Below, piece by piece: positions 38,001-47,460 of a stretch of 60,000 bases of DNA. The notes below the pieces were generated by a model. The model saw only the letters and a list, made by a program, of their open reading frames with translations. It did no database searches and was not told the DNA's origin. Within the stretch, counting starts at the first letter, position 1; every line of letters begins with the position of its first letter. Origin of the DNA: Membranipora membranacea (lineage: Eukaryota; Bryozoa; Gymnolaemata; Cheilostomatida; Membraniporidae); assembly GCA_914767715.1 (NCBI GenBank), contig OU612068.1:26724001-26784000 (forward strand), written 5' to 3'. The translations under genes were made by a program, and so were the position numbers.

Positions 38001-41000
38001 ACTGCTGGTAAAAAGCGTTATCTCATATATTAATAATTCAGAGGTATCCAACTTTAGATTAAATTTCATTGAGAGTAAACAATTATTAATTAGTTTACAT
38101 TTATCCCATTATGTCATATCACTAATCCTTTATTTAATTCAATTGAGTTAAAATTATCAAAATATGAGATAACTACACATTTCAATTTCCTTACACCATT
38201 GATTGAAGGGTTATAACAGAGCTGTTCGTTCAGAATAATCACAAGTAGGTTGATTTGAGAACATAGGATGTCTCAGGCCTCTCATTGCATTCGAATAACA
38301 CCAGGTAGGTTTCTAGACCATAACACCAACCACTATATTTCATTTTGCAATGTTGGATCCCCGCTACAGAAATTCGACAAATATTGCAGCAAACATTACA
38401 AACCTCCCAATCTACAGGCTGGTGTAGGTTGTATACTATGCAATATAAAAATTTCTTAGTAGGTTAAAAGGAATGCCTGATCTCCTGAGGTCTAGCAGGA
38501 TGTATATAAGTTTTCTGGTATTTTCAGCTATGTTGTCTACATATTGCTGGAAGGTGAGATGCTTGCCGTTAGTCACATCAAGAAATTTTGTAGTATCTTC
38601 AGCAGTTATTGTCACCCCTTGCTTTGTGAACTGAACGAGCGGTGGTATGTGGTGGTTGTGAATATTACAAAAGTTTATTATCACTGACTTCCGTGGATTG
38701 CAATCATATCGTGTTGATCACACCAGGCTGTCACCTCATTGATAGTAGTCTGCAGCTCTCTTCTGCAATTGGTTGTTGAATTCGGCTTGAGCGTCATATC
38801 ATCAGCGTATTTAATTGTTGAGGATGAGGTAGTTTTCAGAGAGTCCATGTTTAGCAGCCAGAAGAGGGGACCTAATGACGTGCCTTGTGGGGTGCCATCT
38901 TTAGTCTTCGGGGTCGAGCTGGTATGTGACCCAAGCTGTACATATTGTGTGCGCTCTGAGAGAGACAGCTATGTACAATAGACACTATATTCTTGTTCGT
39001 ACAGCGCTTAGCCAGCGTCTCTACTAATTTTGTCTATCATGTCACTGAAATCTGATTCCACATACCCAACCCTACATACCGAATTCAGAGACTTACTCGA
39101 CAATTACAGTATAACACAGTCCATATTAAGCCTACCCTCCTTTCCAACAGAATAACATCTTATTGTCACAAATCTCAATGCCATGGACATCTTTGTGCCC
39201 CAGATGCAGTTACGAAGCGGAGACTCCCATACCTGGATGACAAGCCACTCCATGAGATTGAAGATGAACATATGAATAAGAGGTGTAAAAGGCGCAGTAG
39301 CCTTATTTTAAAGTTAAAGTATGACAAAGAGCATAAATGATGAGGAGGCAACTTCTAGAGTTTGTCCACAGACTGTTCACTGATGAGGAATACTGTCCAG
39401 AGGGATAGCCCTGAGTCTCACTTGCCTGACTAATTCGAATATCAATATCTGCCTCAAACCTTTGGAGCTCCGCATGCACCCTTCCCACAGGGCTGCGCAG
39501 GTCTCTGGCTCTCAACTACCTTCCCTGAGGGAAAGCAACCTCTGAGAACTCCTGTTTCAAATTTCGGTAACTCTAATTGCAGTTTTCTGATTGGTAAGCT
39601 AGTTCAATTTTTAAGTTGTATCCTCGATAAAGACTTCTTGACTGGAAGAGAGCAGAGTGTGATGAGTGATAGTGATGAATCATCGATGCAGCTGATGTGA
39701 CATCAAGAGCACCCCTAGGACCAGCCATAGAATGTACTCTGTTCCAGTTTCACATCAATGACTTACCTTAAAACACTAAATGTGTAGTCAGCTTATTGCA
39801 GATGACATAATTGTATAAAATAAAACCGAAAACCACCAGGACCTGCAGGATGTTCTTATAACCCTCTCAAATTTGGAGGAAGATTTGACATGGAGTTCGA
39901 CCGCATGACATGACAACACTTGACTTTCTCCAGGAAACTCCAGCCACACTCAGCGCCACTGTCACAGCATGACACTAAAATACCTAAAGCTGAAGGTGTC
40001 AAATATCTAGGAGTTACCTTTTACAGCAAGCTAACCTTAGGGTTTAATAGGTGCAAGGTTCTAACCATCTCCGAAGCTATGATATAGTCACATACAGCCA
40101 GCTAGTAAGACCGGTGCTAGAGGCATTGGCCACATAAGACTCTGTGAAAGTCAACTGTCAACAGGATTTAGGCTGGGCAAAGGAGGGCTGCACGTCTTTT
40201 AAGACTGAATTAAGGGAAACAAACACCACTGGTCTATAGAACATCTAAAACTTCCCAATTTCTCCGACCGACGCATATGCGACCGCAGACTAGAAGTCTT
40301 AAGCCAGTACCACTATGACAATGCTAAAGTACTTGGTAAGAACATCCCTCAAGTGCAGCAAACCTCAGCAAGGCATCATTCTCAACAATATCTGCTTACT
40401 ACCCTCGCCCAGTGTGCATCCCATAGTCCTCAAAAAGCTTTTTTACGGGATTGACCTGGACTGATTAACAGAGTATGACTTATAGGTTCCTTCAAGCTGG
40501 ATAGGCTGGAGTTTGTTACCTGGTAAATGAACAGAGCTAGCAACTTTATTGACTCATGGATTAGCTTGAGTTTATTCCACTTATCTAATTGGTTTCCATG
40601 GCCACATAATGTGTTAATTAGAATAGACTGAAGGCAAGCAAAACTATATCATAGTATTTGCGGTAGCTCTTTCATCTGCTTGTGTTCAGTGATAGAATGG
40701 AATCTTTCCCGTGCATCCCCACTTTTCTGTGAAATTAAGTGATGTTGTCTTGATTTAAGTGATTTAAGTTGATGAAAGTATAGTTTAGTCGCACAATTTT
40801 GTCTGAATTGGTTTTTCAGAGGTAACACATCGTAAATGTACAGCTGAAAAGCATTTGTTACAAAGAGAGAAAGAAATCTGAATAATTTTATGAGTAATAA
40901 AACACAGGTTATTGTGTCTGAAAATGAGTTATGATTATATGATAATGTTCTAAATGTTGCTAGCATGGGTTTCTGTTAATGTAGGGCCTTTTTAAAACAG

Positions 41001-43716
41001 TTAAACACTGAGAATTTACAACACTCACACACAATACCGGCAGCATTGTGTAGCGTTACGCCAAATCACTCCATTCATAAAAGGACGCACTCGGATTGAA
41101 TTGGTTATTATTTCCAACTGATCAGATATATCTGGATAATTTTTCCAATGATCATTCTCTAGAAATCTATACAAAGTTCTGCTGATTCAGTTTATCTGAC
41201 AATCCCATAGAAAATTGCAACAATCAACAATCAACATCAACATCAACAATCTATGATATCAGGAAACTATATCCAGAGTATTAGCTCTAAATAGTGAGAA
41301 CTTTTATCACAAGTTAAAGATATGTACTGAAAAGTTGATTATGGAAAAAGTTGTCCCCCCTGTCTATCATGAGTGAAATTTCATAAAACCCCCCTTGTGA
41401 TTCCTGATTCCTGTATAGAGTTAATTGGGTTTAGGTACAGAATCAGATTCTTCTTAGAGTGTAAAAAGGTATCAACATAATCTATATTATCAAGGGGTTA
41501 TATAGTGATGGTAACTTATTTAATCACACTCAAACATCGCAAATCTTGGGGTGGTGAGATGGCGCCTATTGGGAGAGCATTCTCAATTGCTTGATCCAAT
41601 GGATGCGATTGAGAGCCTTCAGCCATGGGCTGTGGGAATCACAATATTGATTGGTTTTTTAATTTAAAGACTTTTGATAAAGAATAATTATTTCTTTAAA
41701 AAGACTCATGATGCCATGCGCCCTTCAAGCTTAAAATAGAGGTATGATTTTGTAAGGAGAGCCCATAAGCTCAATAGAGGCAAGTTCAACGCAACAAAGA
41801 TATAACAAAACTGGTGTTTCTGGCACTAGAAGGTTTCAGGACTCGATGAATGTTCTAGATCTAGGCTATTCAATTAGCATGAGGTGGCTACATAGCTCGA
41901 TAGGTTCGCACTGCTCTGAGATTGAGTGCATGGAGATATGAAAAGTATATAGTTACGAGGGTGCTGAAACTATCAACTTTAAAAGCTCCCACAGTGGGAC
42001 TCGGACCTTGTGGCACCAACCACCTGGCAGTGAATAGCAAGTGTTATCCCATTGCACCATGTCGCCATCCCAAAACAGGAATTGGTTGATGGCGTCAATA
42101 ACCTACTAGCTATTCACTACTTCGAGTCGTGTACTTTCATATATTGAGGGATTAGCTGATGCCGAGACGATAAGCCTACATTGTGTATAAATGGTGTGCT
42201 AAATGCTAACCTTCAGTTTCTTTAAAGACAACCAGGACGTCAAACTGGCTTTCACCCATCTGCTCACATGATACGATACCAAAATCCTTGAGCGACTTTC
42301 TAACCAGTCTTGTGTTAAGTCCCTGATCACTGTGGAAACAAACAACCGGAGGAGCCAGCGGACGGACCATTATCCTACTGCCTTCATCGCCAAGTTCTAA
42401 AAACTGACATGGCTTTTTGAGAATCTCTTCTGTAACTACAAATATAATCAATCACAAGGTTGCTTGGAAAGTACGATCAGCAGTAAATTTGGGCCATAAA
42501 ACCACTGGGACTACACTACAACTTCCTGGTACAAATGCTATACACTGCATTCTGTGCAAGAGGGCATTTAGGATATAAGGTAGGTAACTTAGTGCGACTC
42601 TATTTTGTGTTTGGTTGGCCTGAACCCACACTAACTGCAGGCACAGAGACACAAAATAAATCCTGAAACCGCAATGTACATGAACGTGGATAAGGACACA
42701 AATGATTTAATAATGAATTGCCTACTACACAATGATCAAGGGTCCAACTCCTTGAATAGACCAACCAGGTTTAAGAAACTCAAGAGTGATAGGCCTTGAT
42801 GCCTGATGGTCTTCCTTGATGTCTTCGTTTGGCGTCAGACATGTTGCTGTATACAGGTCGAAGAAATGGCTGGTCAATTCGTATGGCAATGTGTCCTTGG
42901 GGTACTCATACACTTCTAGCTCTGAAAAAGAATATCACAAGGATACTGAGATAAATAATATCCCTAGATATGCAAGGCAACAAAACAGGAATTAACTCAA
43001 CAGTTTTTTTTCTAGTGACAAAGCTCCTGCCTGCATCTCTGTAGCACAGCAATTGTGGCGCTGCCTTCCATCAAGAATGACAACTACCAGAGTTTGAGGT
43101 TATGAGACGCCAAAAACCAGTGTTCCATTGAACCCCAAATATTCTAAATTATTGGTTTCAATTCATCATAGAAAAAGTCAAGTTCTGCATGGGCAGTAGC
43201 CTGTTCTATGAAAGAAACATAGTAGAGGGTTTGTTGGTGGAGCCCATGTTGCGTGCTTAGAGATGCTGTAAGTCCAATCCAACACACGGGTGTTGTGAGA
43301 CGCGTGGCAGGTGCTGTACGGGATATGTCACACAGCACTCATACGGCCCCTACAGCACAACAACAATGCTTTACAGGCCTTGAGTGCTGTAAGACATGTT
43401 TCATACAGCATATGCCACATGTCTCACAACACACATTTTTAAGTGCCCATTCAGAACAGGATGAATTTGAGTAATTTTGTTGTCCCAATTTAGTACATGT
43501 GAATTAATTCAGGCCCTATGCTGCAGAGACAAATGTGTGTCTCAACAGTTTGCGAAAGTGCAGAATGGACACATGTTGCATCTAGAATCGGTATCCAATA
43601 GTTTGAATGAGCATGGTATGCAAACAAACAATAGTGGTGGACTTACTGAGAGTGGTACCCTGCTCAGCTAAAAGTGATACTCCTTCAGGCTCTGTCCTTT
43701 TCACATCAGAATCCAT
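20207..43716 (-). CDS. gene A: PARP14/PARP10-like mono-ADP-ribosyltransferase with RRM-like module array
   Basis: Twenty-six exons fit GT-AG sites and give 1,324 codons in one frame: 43647-43716, 42766-42921, 42211-42435, 36176-36307, 35595-35822, 35363-35449, 34959-35120, 33970-34053, 33578-33733, 32432-32581, 31343-31429, 30923-31078, 30013-30174, 29251-29400, 28247-28357, 27679-27846, 27120-27203, 26245-26403, 25995-26132, 25187-25240, 24015-24262, 22918-23169, 21631-21784, 21318-21463, 20693-20876, 20207-20478. The order is RRM-like modules, coiled linker, WWE, PARP catalytic domain; no macro domain is present. It should transfer single ADP-ribose units to proteins. Introns 1-20 are all phase 1. 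The ATG at 43716 is tentative, because an acceptor at 43728 would make this an internal 81-nt exon and the first RRM seen in gene B is absent. A broken exon relic lies in intron 14. Human PARP14 is longer (about 1,800 aa) because of three macro domains. Confidence 0.85.
21471..21580. repeat. 110-bp exact duplicate, copy 1 (intron 23 of gene A)
   Basis: The segment from agaagcaataagtctggtca to atttcttacaattcaattca is identical, base for base, to 25251-25360. It ends 8 bases before the exon 24 acceptor boundary and includes its pyrimidine tract. Sequences beyond both edges differ. Confidence 0.95.
21856..21873. repeat. poly-C tract in intron 23 of gene A
   Basis: A homopolymer of about 16 C residues, rare in this AT-rich sequence and prone to length error. 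Confidence 0.9.
22116..22779. mobile_element. palindromic TA-duplicating MITE, copy 1, right end truncated
   Basis: The element is one long inverted repeat. Its left end (gagagttttctgagctc, preceded by TA at 22114-22115) continues to tacttttaacccacgccgca. The mirror half returns to gcgtgggttaaaagtata, where it stops about 60 bases short of the outer end. It is related to 58548-59025 but carries longer inner arms (tctgccaaattgtccgcaaa and its complement). It lies in intron 22 of gene A. Confidence 0.88.
23513..23783. mobile_element. MITE with about 55-bp inverted repeats in intron 21 of gene A
   Basis: The left arm tgctcaattgagttgaaaat continues with gcagctacaaagtatgactt. The right arm mirrors it as aagtcatactttgcagctgc then ttttcagcccaattg. 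The non-coding middle is purine-rich. The target duplication is unclear. Confidence 0.75.
25251..25360. repeat. 110-bp exact duplicate, copy 2 (intron 19 of gene A)
   Basis: Identical to 21471-21580 and in the same orientation, 3,780 bases away. It lies 11 bases upstream of exon 20 in gene direction. The acceptor itself (actgaag) differs from copy 1 (cttgcag). Confidence 0.95.
26559..26934. mobile_element. TA-duplicating MITE carrying a tRNA-like segment
   Basis: The terminal inverted repeat ccgtaatccctcacctata is mirrored at the right end as tataggtgagggattacgg, with TA on both outer sides (26557-26558 and 26935-26936). Such ends suit Tc1/mariner-type MITEs. Inside are three copies of cagctataagacacccca and a tRNA-like stretch on the minus strand. 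It lies in intron 17 of gene A. Confidence 0.82.
26735..26806 (-). other. tRNA-like sequence inside a MITE (not a functional tRNA)
   Basis: On the minus strand an A-box (TAGCTCAGTGGTAGAGCG, 26782-26799) and a B-box (GTTTGAAACCC, 26741-26751) stand at tRNA spacing, with a possible loop CTTGTAA. The anticodon stem is mismatched and no acceptor stem pairs. It could still act as a pol III promoter. Confidence 0.6.
28405..28653 (-). pseudogene. broken exon relic in intron 14 of gene A
   Basis: The acceptor (gttggtgttacag) and sequence match gene B exon 19 (56454-56744), including HETLLVYNLLDVDEETLSYW. Relative to B, one base is lost near 28591 (ggtcagcacgtgatg against ggtcagcagcgtaatg), shifting the frame into a stop. 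At 28395-28405 the homology to exon 19 ends abruptly at ttcaggagtaaac and continues as the intron that precedes gene B exon 14. The donor end of the exon is therefore gone. Skipping it leaves exon 14 and exon 15 in frame. Confidence 0.8.
29001..29034. repeat. (AT)17 microsatellite
   Basis: A pure dinucleotide run in intron 14 of gene A. The shorter runs near 29115 and 29190 are similar. Confidence 0.95.
29251..31429 (-). other. gene A exons 11-14: RRM-like module 3
   Basis: Exon 11 is an 87-nt linker (KGLVDSGGTELPILGKL). Exon 12 reads HVEVDRLNKEKPEDMYSLLR. Exon 13 reads KYVKLIINTKSSQSVLTKEM then KKYFGENSSYRCKIF. Exon 14 reads VAALIVSAGQHILDNQLTAF plus an acidic tail (PPMEDEQKTG). The short linker exon normally found between the first and second halves is absent here. 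Exon 14 is homologous to gene B exon 11 (VAALIVSGKTHQLPNKM). Confidence 0.75.
33322..33520. mobile_element. GAGCGAT-rich MITE, copy 1
   Basis: Shares with 54928-55166 the segments cagctgaaatcgcaatctga, gagtgagcgattttt and aaagaccaagtgagtga. Copies of atcgctcac and its complement recur along it. It lies in intron 9 of gene A and is more diverged at its ends than copy 2. Confidence 0.75.
34406..34553. repeat. degenerate 12-bp tandem repeat, about 12 units
   Basis: The sequence splits cleanly into 12-base units such as gacttgatgcgc, acttagtgcaac, attaagcacaac, accaggcgcaac and attaggagcaac, with one 15-base unit. It lies in intron 7 of gene A. Confidence 0.85.
36797..37540. repeat. left arm of a large inverted repeat in intron 3 of gene A
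   Basis: About 745 bases match the reverse complement of 40735-41412. They begin at ggaatcataaggggggtttt and end near aacttaaatcaagacaaaat. A shared open stretch (MLATF, then TLSYNHNSFSDTITCVLLLI) is kept in both arms, but it resembles no known protein. Confidence 0.9.
38440..38960 (-). pseudogene. LINE reverse transcriptase fragment inside the inverted repeat
   Basis: Minus-strand translation gives GTPQGTSLGPLFWLLNMDSL, then IKYADDMTLKPNS, and after a frameshift NPRKSVIINFCNIH and LDVTNGKHLTFQQYVDNI. These are the palm and thumb of a LINE reverse transcriptase different from the copy at 5202. It is short and frameshifted, hence dead. Confidence 0.85.
39640..40330 (+). pseudogene. heavily decayed LINE reverse transcriptase fragment
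   Basis: Plus-strand pieces read LGPAIECTLFQFHINDLP, VKYLGVTFYSKLTLGF and LVRPVLEALAT, followed by HWSIEHLKLPNFSDRRICDR. The order fits the palm-to-thumb part of a LINE. Many stops and shifts separate the pieces. Confidence 0.7.
40735..41412. repeat. right arm of the large inverted repeat
   Basis: Mirror of 36797-37540 with roughly 10% scattered changes and small indels (for example an extra cttaaatcactt unit). The arms enclose about 3.2 kb that holds the two reverse transcriptase fragments. Confidence 0.9.
41989..42067 (-). repeat. tRNA-like SINE head
   Basis: On the minus strand, TGGTGCAATGGGATAACAC (42041-42059) fits an A-box and GGTCCGAGTCCC (41996-42007) a B-box, about 35 bases apart. 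The flanks do not form a proper acceptor stem. It lies just beyond exon 3 of gene A. Confidence 0.5.
43288..43432. mobile_element. short palindromic MITE in intron 1 of gene A
   Basis: The left arm tgttgtgagacgcgtggcag then gtgctgta is mirrored by tacagcatatgccacatgtc then tcacaaca at the right end. The element is about 145 bp with no coding capacity. Confidence 0.75.
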
Positions 43717-44041
43717 AGTTTTATTTTCTGAGTATCATAAATAAAAGAGATCAAAATTTGATTATAGAGATATGCATATTATATATCTAATGATATGCTA
43801 AAGGTTTTACTCTTTACTTTGCTCTTACAGTACTAGCTACTAGATCATGTCTTTTTTCAGTGCATCTTTTTCTCAACCAGCGGCTGAACCACAGCACAGT
43901 CATCACTTTGGCTAGTCTACTGCATGTAGCATGAGATTGAAAATTTTTAGTATTACAAATTTATTTATCAGTTTGGTCTGAATGGACACCTTGACCAGTT
44001 GTTGGCGATGGTGTGTGAGACTTATATAGGACGTGTTATGA

Positions 44042-44170
44042 AGCAGTCTTGATAAGTTGTAAGACAGTATTGGGCAGAGTGGTGAGGCAGTTTTGAGAAG
44101 ATGTAAAACAGTTTTTCGACGTTTCAAAGACAGTCATGAGACGTTGTCAGACACATCTTGAGACGTTGTA
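44042..44170. repeat. degenerate 21-23 bp tandem repeat
   Basis: Units such as cagtcatgagacgttgtcaga, cacatcttgagacgttgtag and cagttttgagaagatgtaaa follow one another, about six in all. Confidence 0.65.
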
Positions 44171-44373
44171 GGTCTTATTTGTAGACCAATTTATTTTCAC
44201 AGAACATAACAAAAGACTTGGATTGATATCAAATATCCCCTCAACCTTTGATTTCATGAAAATTATGCTATTCAATTCACCTTTCAAAACTGGTTTTATT
44301 TTGCTATAGCTATAGAATTAGGACTCTGGGGTATACCTGGACCAGCCTGCAAAATTAAGCTCCTCGAACAAAG

Positions 44374-44412
44374 CAATGAACTCCCTCTTCAAGAGGAAGA
44401 GGGAGTTCATTG
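44374..44412. repeat. perfect 17-bp hairpin
   Basis: caatgaactccctcttc is followed, after a 5-base loop, by its exact complement. The repeat gaacaaagc flanks both sides. Confidence 0.9.
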
Positions 44413-44481
44413 AACAAAGCTTGTCAAGACAGGCTAACCTGAACCAAGGAGTCTTTTACTCACAGCAATGGGTTCATTGCT

Positions 44482-44545
44482 CACAGGTCTACTCCAAAAC
44501 CTAGGATTTTGGCAATATGATCCCAGGTTTTGGAGTAGACCTGTG
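44482..44545. repeat. perfect 21-bp inverted repeat
   Basis: Arms at 44482-44502 (cacaggtctactccaaaacc plus t) and 44525-44545 are exact complements with a 22-base loop that contains ggattttggcaatatgatcc. Confidence 0.9.
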
Positions 44546-46282
44546 CTTTTACTCCTTGCCTGAACCCACTTGTGACTTATATATATACCAACTTGAATGA
44601 ATGAACATAAACTGAAACTAAATAATAACTTACCCACTGCAAAGGAGTTACTCCTGCAGCTCACCCCTACCACACACTGGACCAGGCTTTACTCTGTAGG
44701 CTGAAATCGAAAAGTATACTCTCTAGAAAACCTAATGGTGTTCCCCTTGATGTGTGAGCAGGGACAATTTCCCCATCACCATTGTTTACAAATGTCTATA
44801 GTGAACTCAGGGAGCTACTCCTTGGTGACCGTGAACTCCTGATAAACTTCTTGTGGGCGGGGCCTTTGGGCCCATGTGGGACACCTTGTCGGGCACCACA
44901 CATACCACCCTCAATTCAATTACCTGGCAATGCGCATGAGCAAAGAATGGAAACTTGCTTCAGTTGGAATTTCCAAAGCAAAAAATTCCCCTTCCTGTCG
45001 GATGGATTCCAATAAATTTGTGCAGAGACTCTCAACTTCCAGTTTCTTCATCACCATCCATAGAAAGAGGTACATCCAGGCTGATCAGATCCTTGACAAA
45101 TGAGCAGGTAAGTGAAATGTTTCTATTGCACATATTTTGAGAAAATGAACAGTGCTGGATCTGATCATGCCTTTGTATAGTCACTAGACCAATACACATT
45201 CTTGAATCCAGTCTCATACCTGGCAGTCTCAAAGACTGCCCCACAACAGGTCTTATGAGTCTTCCATTCCCCCTGCTCTGACTGAGTGGAACAAATAATT
45301 GTGGATATTTGTAAAATACAATTGGCTCAAGTTCAAGGAGTCAATGTTGGAATTAGTAGCAATTATAAAAGAAGAAGGAGTATTGTATCCACTTCATGTG
45401 GTTTGCCTATTCTAAAAATCATCATTAGATACAAGTTGTTGTGTGCTAAGTGTTTGTCAATGGCCATCCGCTGCACATGTCCCGGTAGGAGTGCCATCCG
45501 CTGATGACAAATACCCATCCCGCTAACTGGCTATAAATTTCACCTCAACCTCGTAGTGTGATCGTCACATGTCACAAACCCATCCAGATGGCCATTTGGC
45601 AACCGTTGGCCGTTAAATACTCATCCGGATGGGTTTGGAACAGTAATATTTGCTGTGATGACCACTGCTGGTTGAGTTTGTCGCCCCAATGATGAGTGTC
45701 TGAAACCCATCTGCCTTTTTGGCATCCCGCGGTGGTCTGCATGCCAACCGGATGTATATTTGGCAACCACCGGTTGCCATGCGGACATTTGATGGTTACC
45801 AAATGGACATCCTGCTGACTTCTAAGCGCAGCAGAACATATGGAATGTAACCCTAAGCAATATGTGTGATCATATGATCTTAGTCCTGACTGTACTTTTC
45901 TGTACTGTACATACTTTATGTCTTTCAGTATAAAAAGCCATAAATATAAAAATAAACACTGCTGGATACGAAAAATATATATTTCCAGCCAACTAAACTC
46001 TGATTCATAGTGATACACAAGGATATGCTCAACTGGATGCTAAAAAGAAATGATGAAAACTGACAATGTTACTCATTTTCCAGGCAGTCACATGACAATA
46101 TACAAGAACAGCAGGTCTTATGAACATAATTACATCTCAAAATCTCCCGACTACTTCCAGAGGGCTGCTTAATCGCTAACTATTGTATAAGGCTTCAATA
46201 ATATGGTCAATATCTAGCACTTTTAGCTAGTTATAACTTGCTCAGGCCTGTAGTTCCATGTTTCAGATAGTGTCATAACATA

Positions 46283-47460
46283 ATGGACGATCCAGATGTT
46301 ATCTGGGTCACACACCCATCATTCAGAGTTCTGAGTGATGATTATTACTCGGCTATCATCGGATACTTTGAAACAGATACCAAGAGTGGAGGCGGAGAAG
46401 TAACCAAACATCGAAAGGTCGTCTCAGGAAATGGAGAGCCCACAGCCTTACTCATCCAATTTAGAGATATCCATTGTAAGTCTAACGTCTATTTATCACA
46501 TTGTGTAGGCAGTGGCTAATTGAGCTGTGAAGTGTAAAGCATTGATGGACTTTCATTAGTGAAATAGATCACAGAAAAGATGATGAAATTTCAATAAGAG
46601 AGATAATTTGTAAACTGGCTAAGGATTCTTTTCACAAACTGCGTGTCGTCATCGTAAGCTGGTTTGGACCAATCATCGGAAATCAGAATTGGAGATTCTT
46701 GGCCGCAGATACACTAACTCACATACCGAGGCTGTGACCAAAGGTCAAACGCATAGACTTAATACTAGGTCTATGGTCAAACAGATTAGGATGCTTTCAG
46801 TTTTATATGAATTCTGCTTATATGTTTTAGCTGCAACCACTCAACAAGTCTGCATGTGTTGTCCAAACAATCAGAGGATCATCCGGTCGTCTCACATTGT
46901 TTACATCGTTTACATTGTCAACTAATCTGCCTATTTGAACAACACCAACATAGTAGGATTGCAACTATAAAAATTTGTGACCCAAATTGAATCTTGATGA
47001 ATATTTCAGGTATACAGAGGGTGACATCGCAAAAACATCGTCTGGTGGATATATTCGGCGGTGACAAATTTTCACCGGGACAAGTATTAGAAGTGAAAGT
47101 TCACTCTATCGGCACCAATGAAGGTTAGATGAACATACCCAGTGGTTAAAACAAGATTTCGAGGAGTAAGCTCATTGTGAGTGTCAACAAATGTGTGCTG
47201 AAGAACATTCCAAGCCCAACAAAGTGACCAACGAAAGTTGTCAATTATAATCTTTTAGTGTGCGTATTGGTATTTTAGCAATCCATGTGTTTTTGCAAAA
47301 TTAAACAAAAAAATTGTCTAAGTTATATCGACATATTTTACAGTAGGAGAGCTTGCATCTAAAGCACACTCCCCCTCAGACATGCAGTCACCTACACTCG
47401 ATACTGAGCAGAGCTGGGTGGTGCTAGACTCCATGGAAGAGGGACAACAGCCAACCATGA
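46283..47460 (+). other. gene B exons 1-3: N-terminal RRM and linker
   Basis: Exon 1 encodes DYYSAIIGYFETDTKSGGGE and LLIQFRDIHC. Exon 2 adds QRVTSQKHRLVDIF and LEVKVHSIGTNEG. The YF...SGGGE helix-strand turn and the second half match the first RRM of vertebrate PARP14. Exon 3 is an acidic linker (SWVVLDSMEEGQQPTM). Confidence 0.75.

Larger units (their letters stand above)
35595..43716 (-). other. gene A exons 1-5: N-terminal RRM-like module 1
   Basis: Exon 1 gives a charged leader (MDSDVKRTEPEG). Exon 2 (LEVYEYPKDTLPYELTSHFF) and exon 3 (CFHSDQGLNTRLVRKSLKDF, then FDVLVVFKETEG) form RRM-like halves with strand-helix-strand patterns. Exons 4 and 5 make a Ser-rich linker ending SAPSPLTLDHSLSAPLEQTG. 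Each has an aligned counterpart in gene B exons 4-7, with exon 2 exactly equal in length (156 nt). The exon 2 donor is GTTGGT, weaker than GTAGGT at the same site in gene B. Intron 3 (36308-42210) is swollen by a large inverted repeat and LINE debris. Confidence 0.75.
43728..46282. other. intergenic region between head-to-head genes A and B
   Basis: No exon was found. The region holds degenerate tandem repeats, two perfect hairpins, a GC-box-like ggcgggg stretch at 44855-44863 in a short GC-rich patch (gggcctttgggcccatg), and a 45,590-45,820 zone with repeated catccggatgg and atttggcaacc motifs. It probably contains the promoters of both genes. Missing first exons of gene A could also lie here. 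Confidence 0.5.

Noticed and set aside
45572-46018. 148-codon minus-strand open frame upstream of gene B
   Set aside because: It overlaps a repeat zone with recurring catccggatgg and atttggcaacc motifs, and the peptide has no recognisable domain or splice support.
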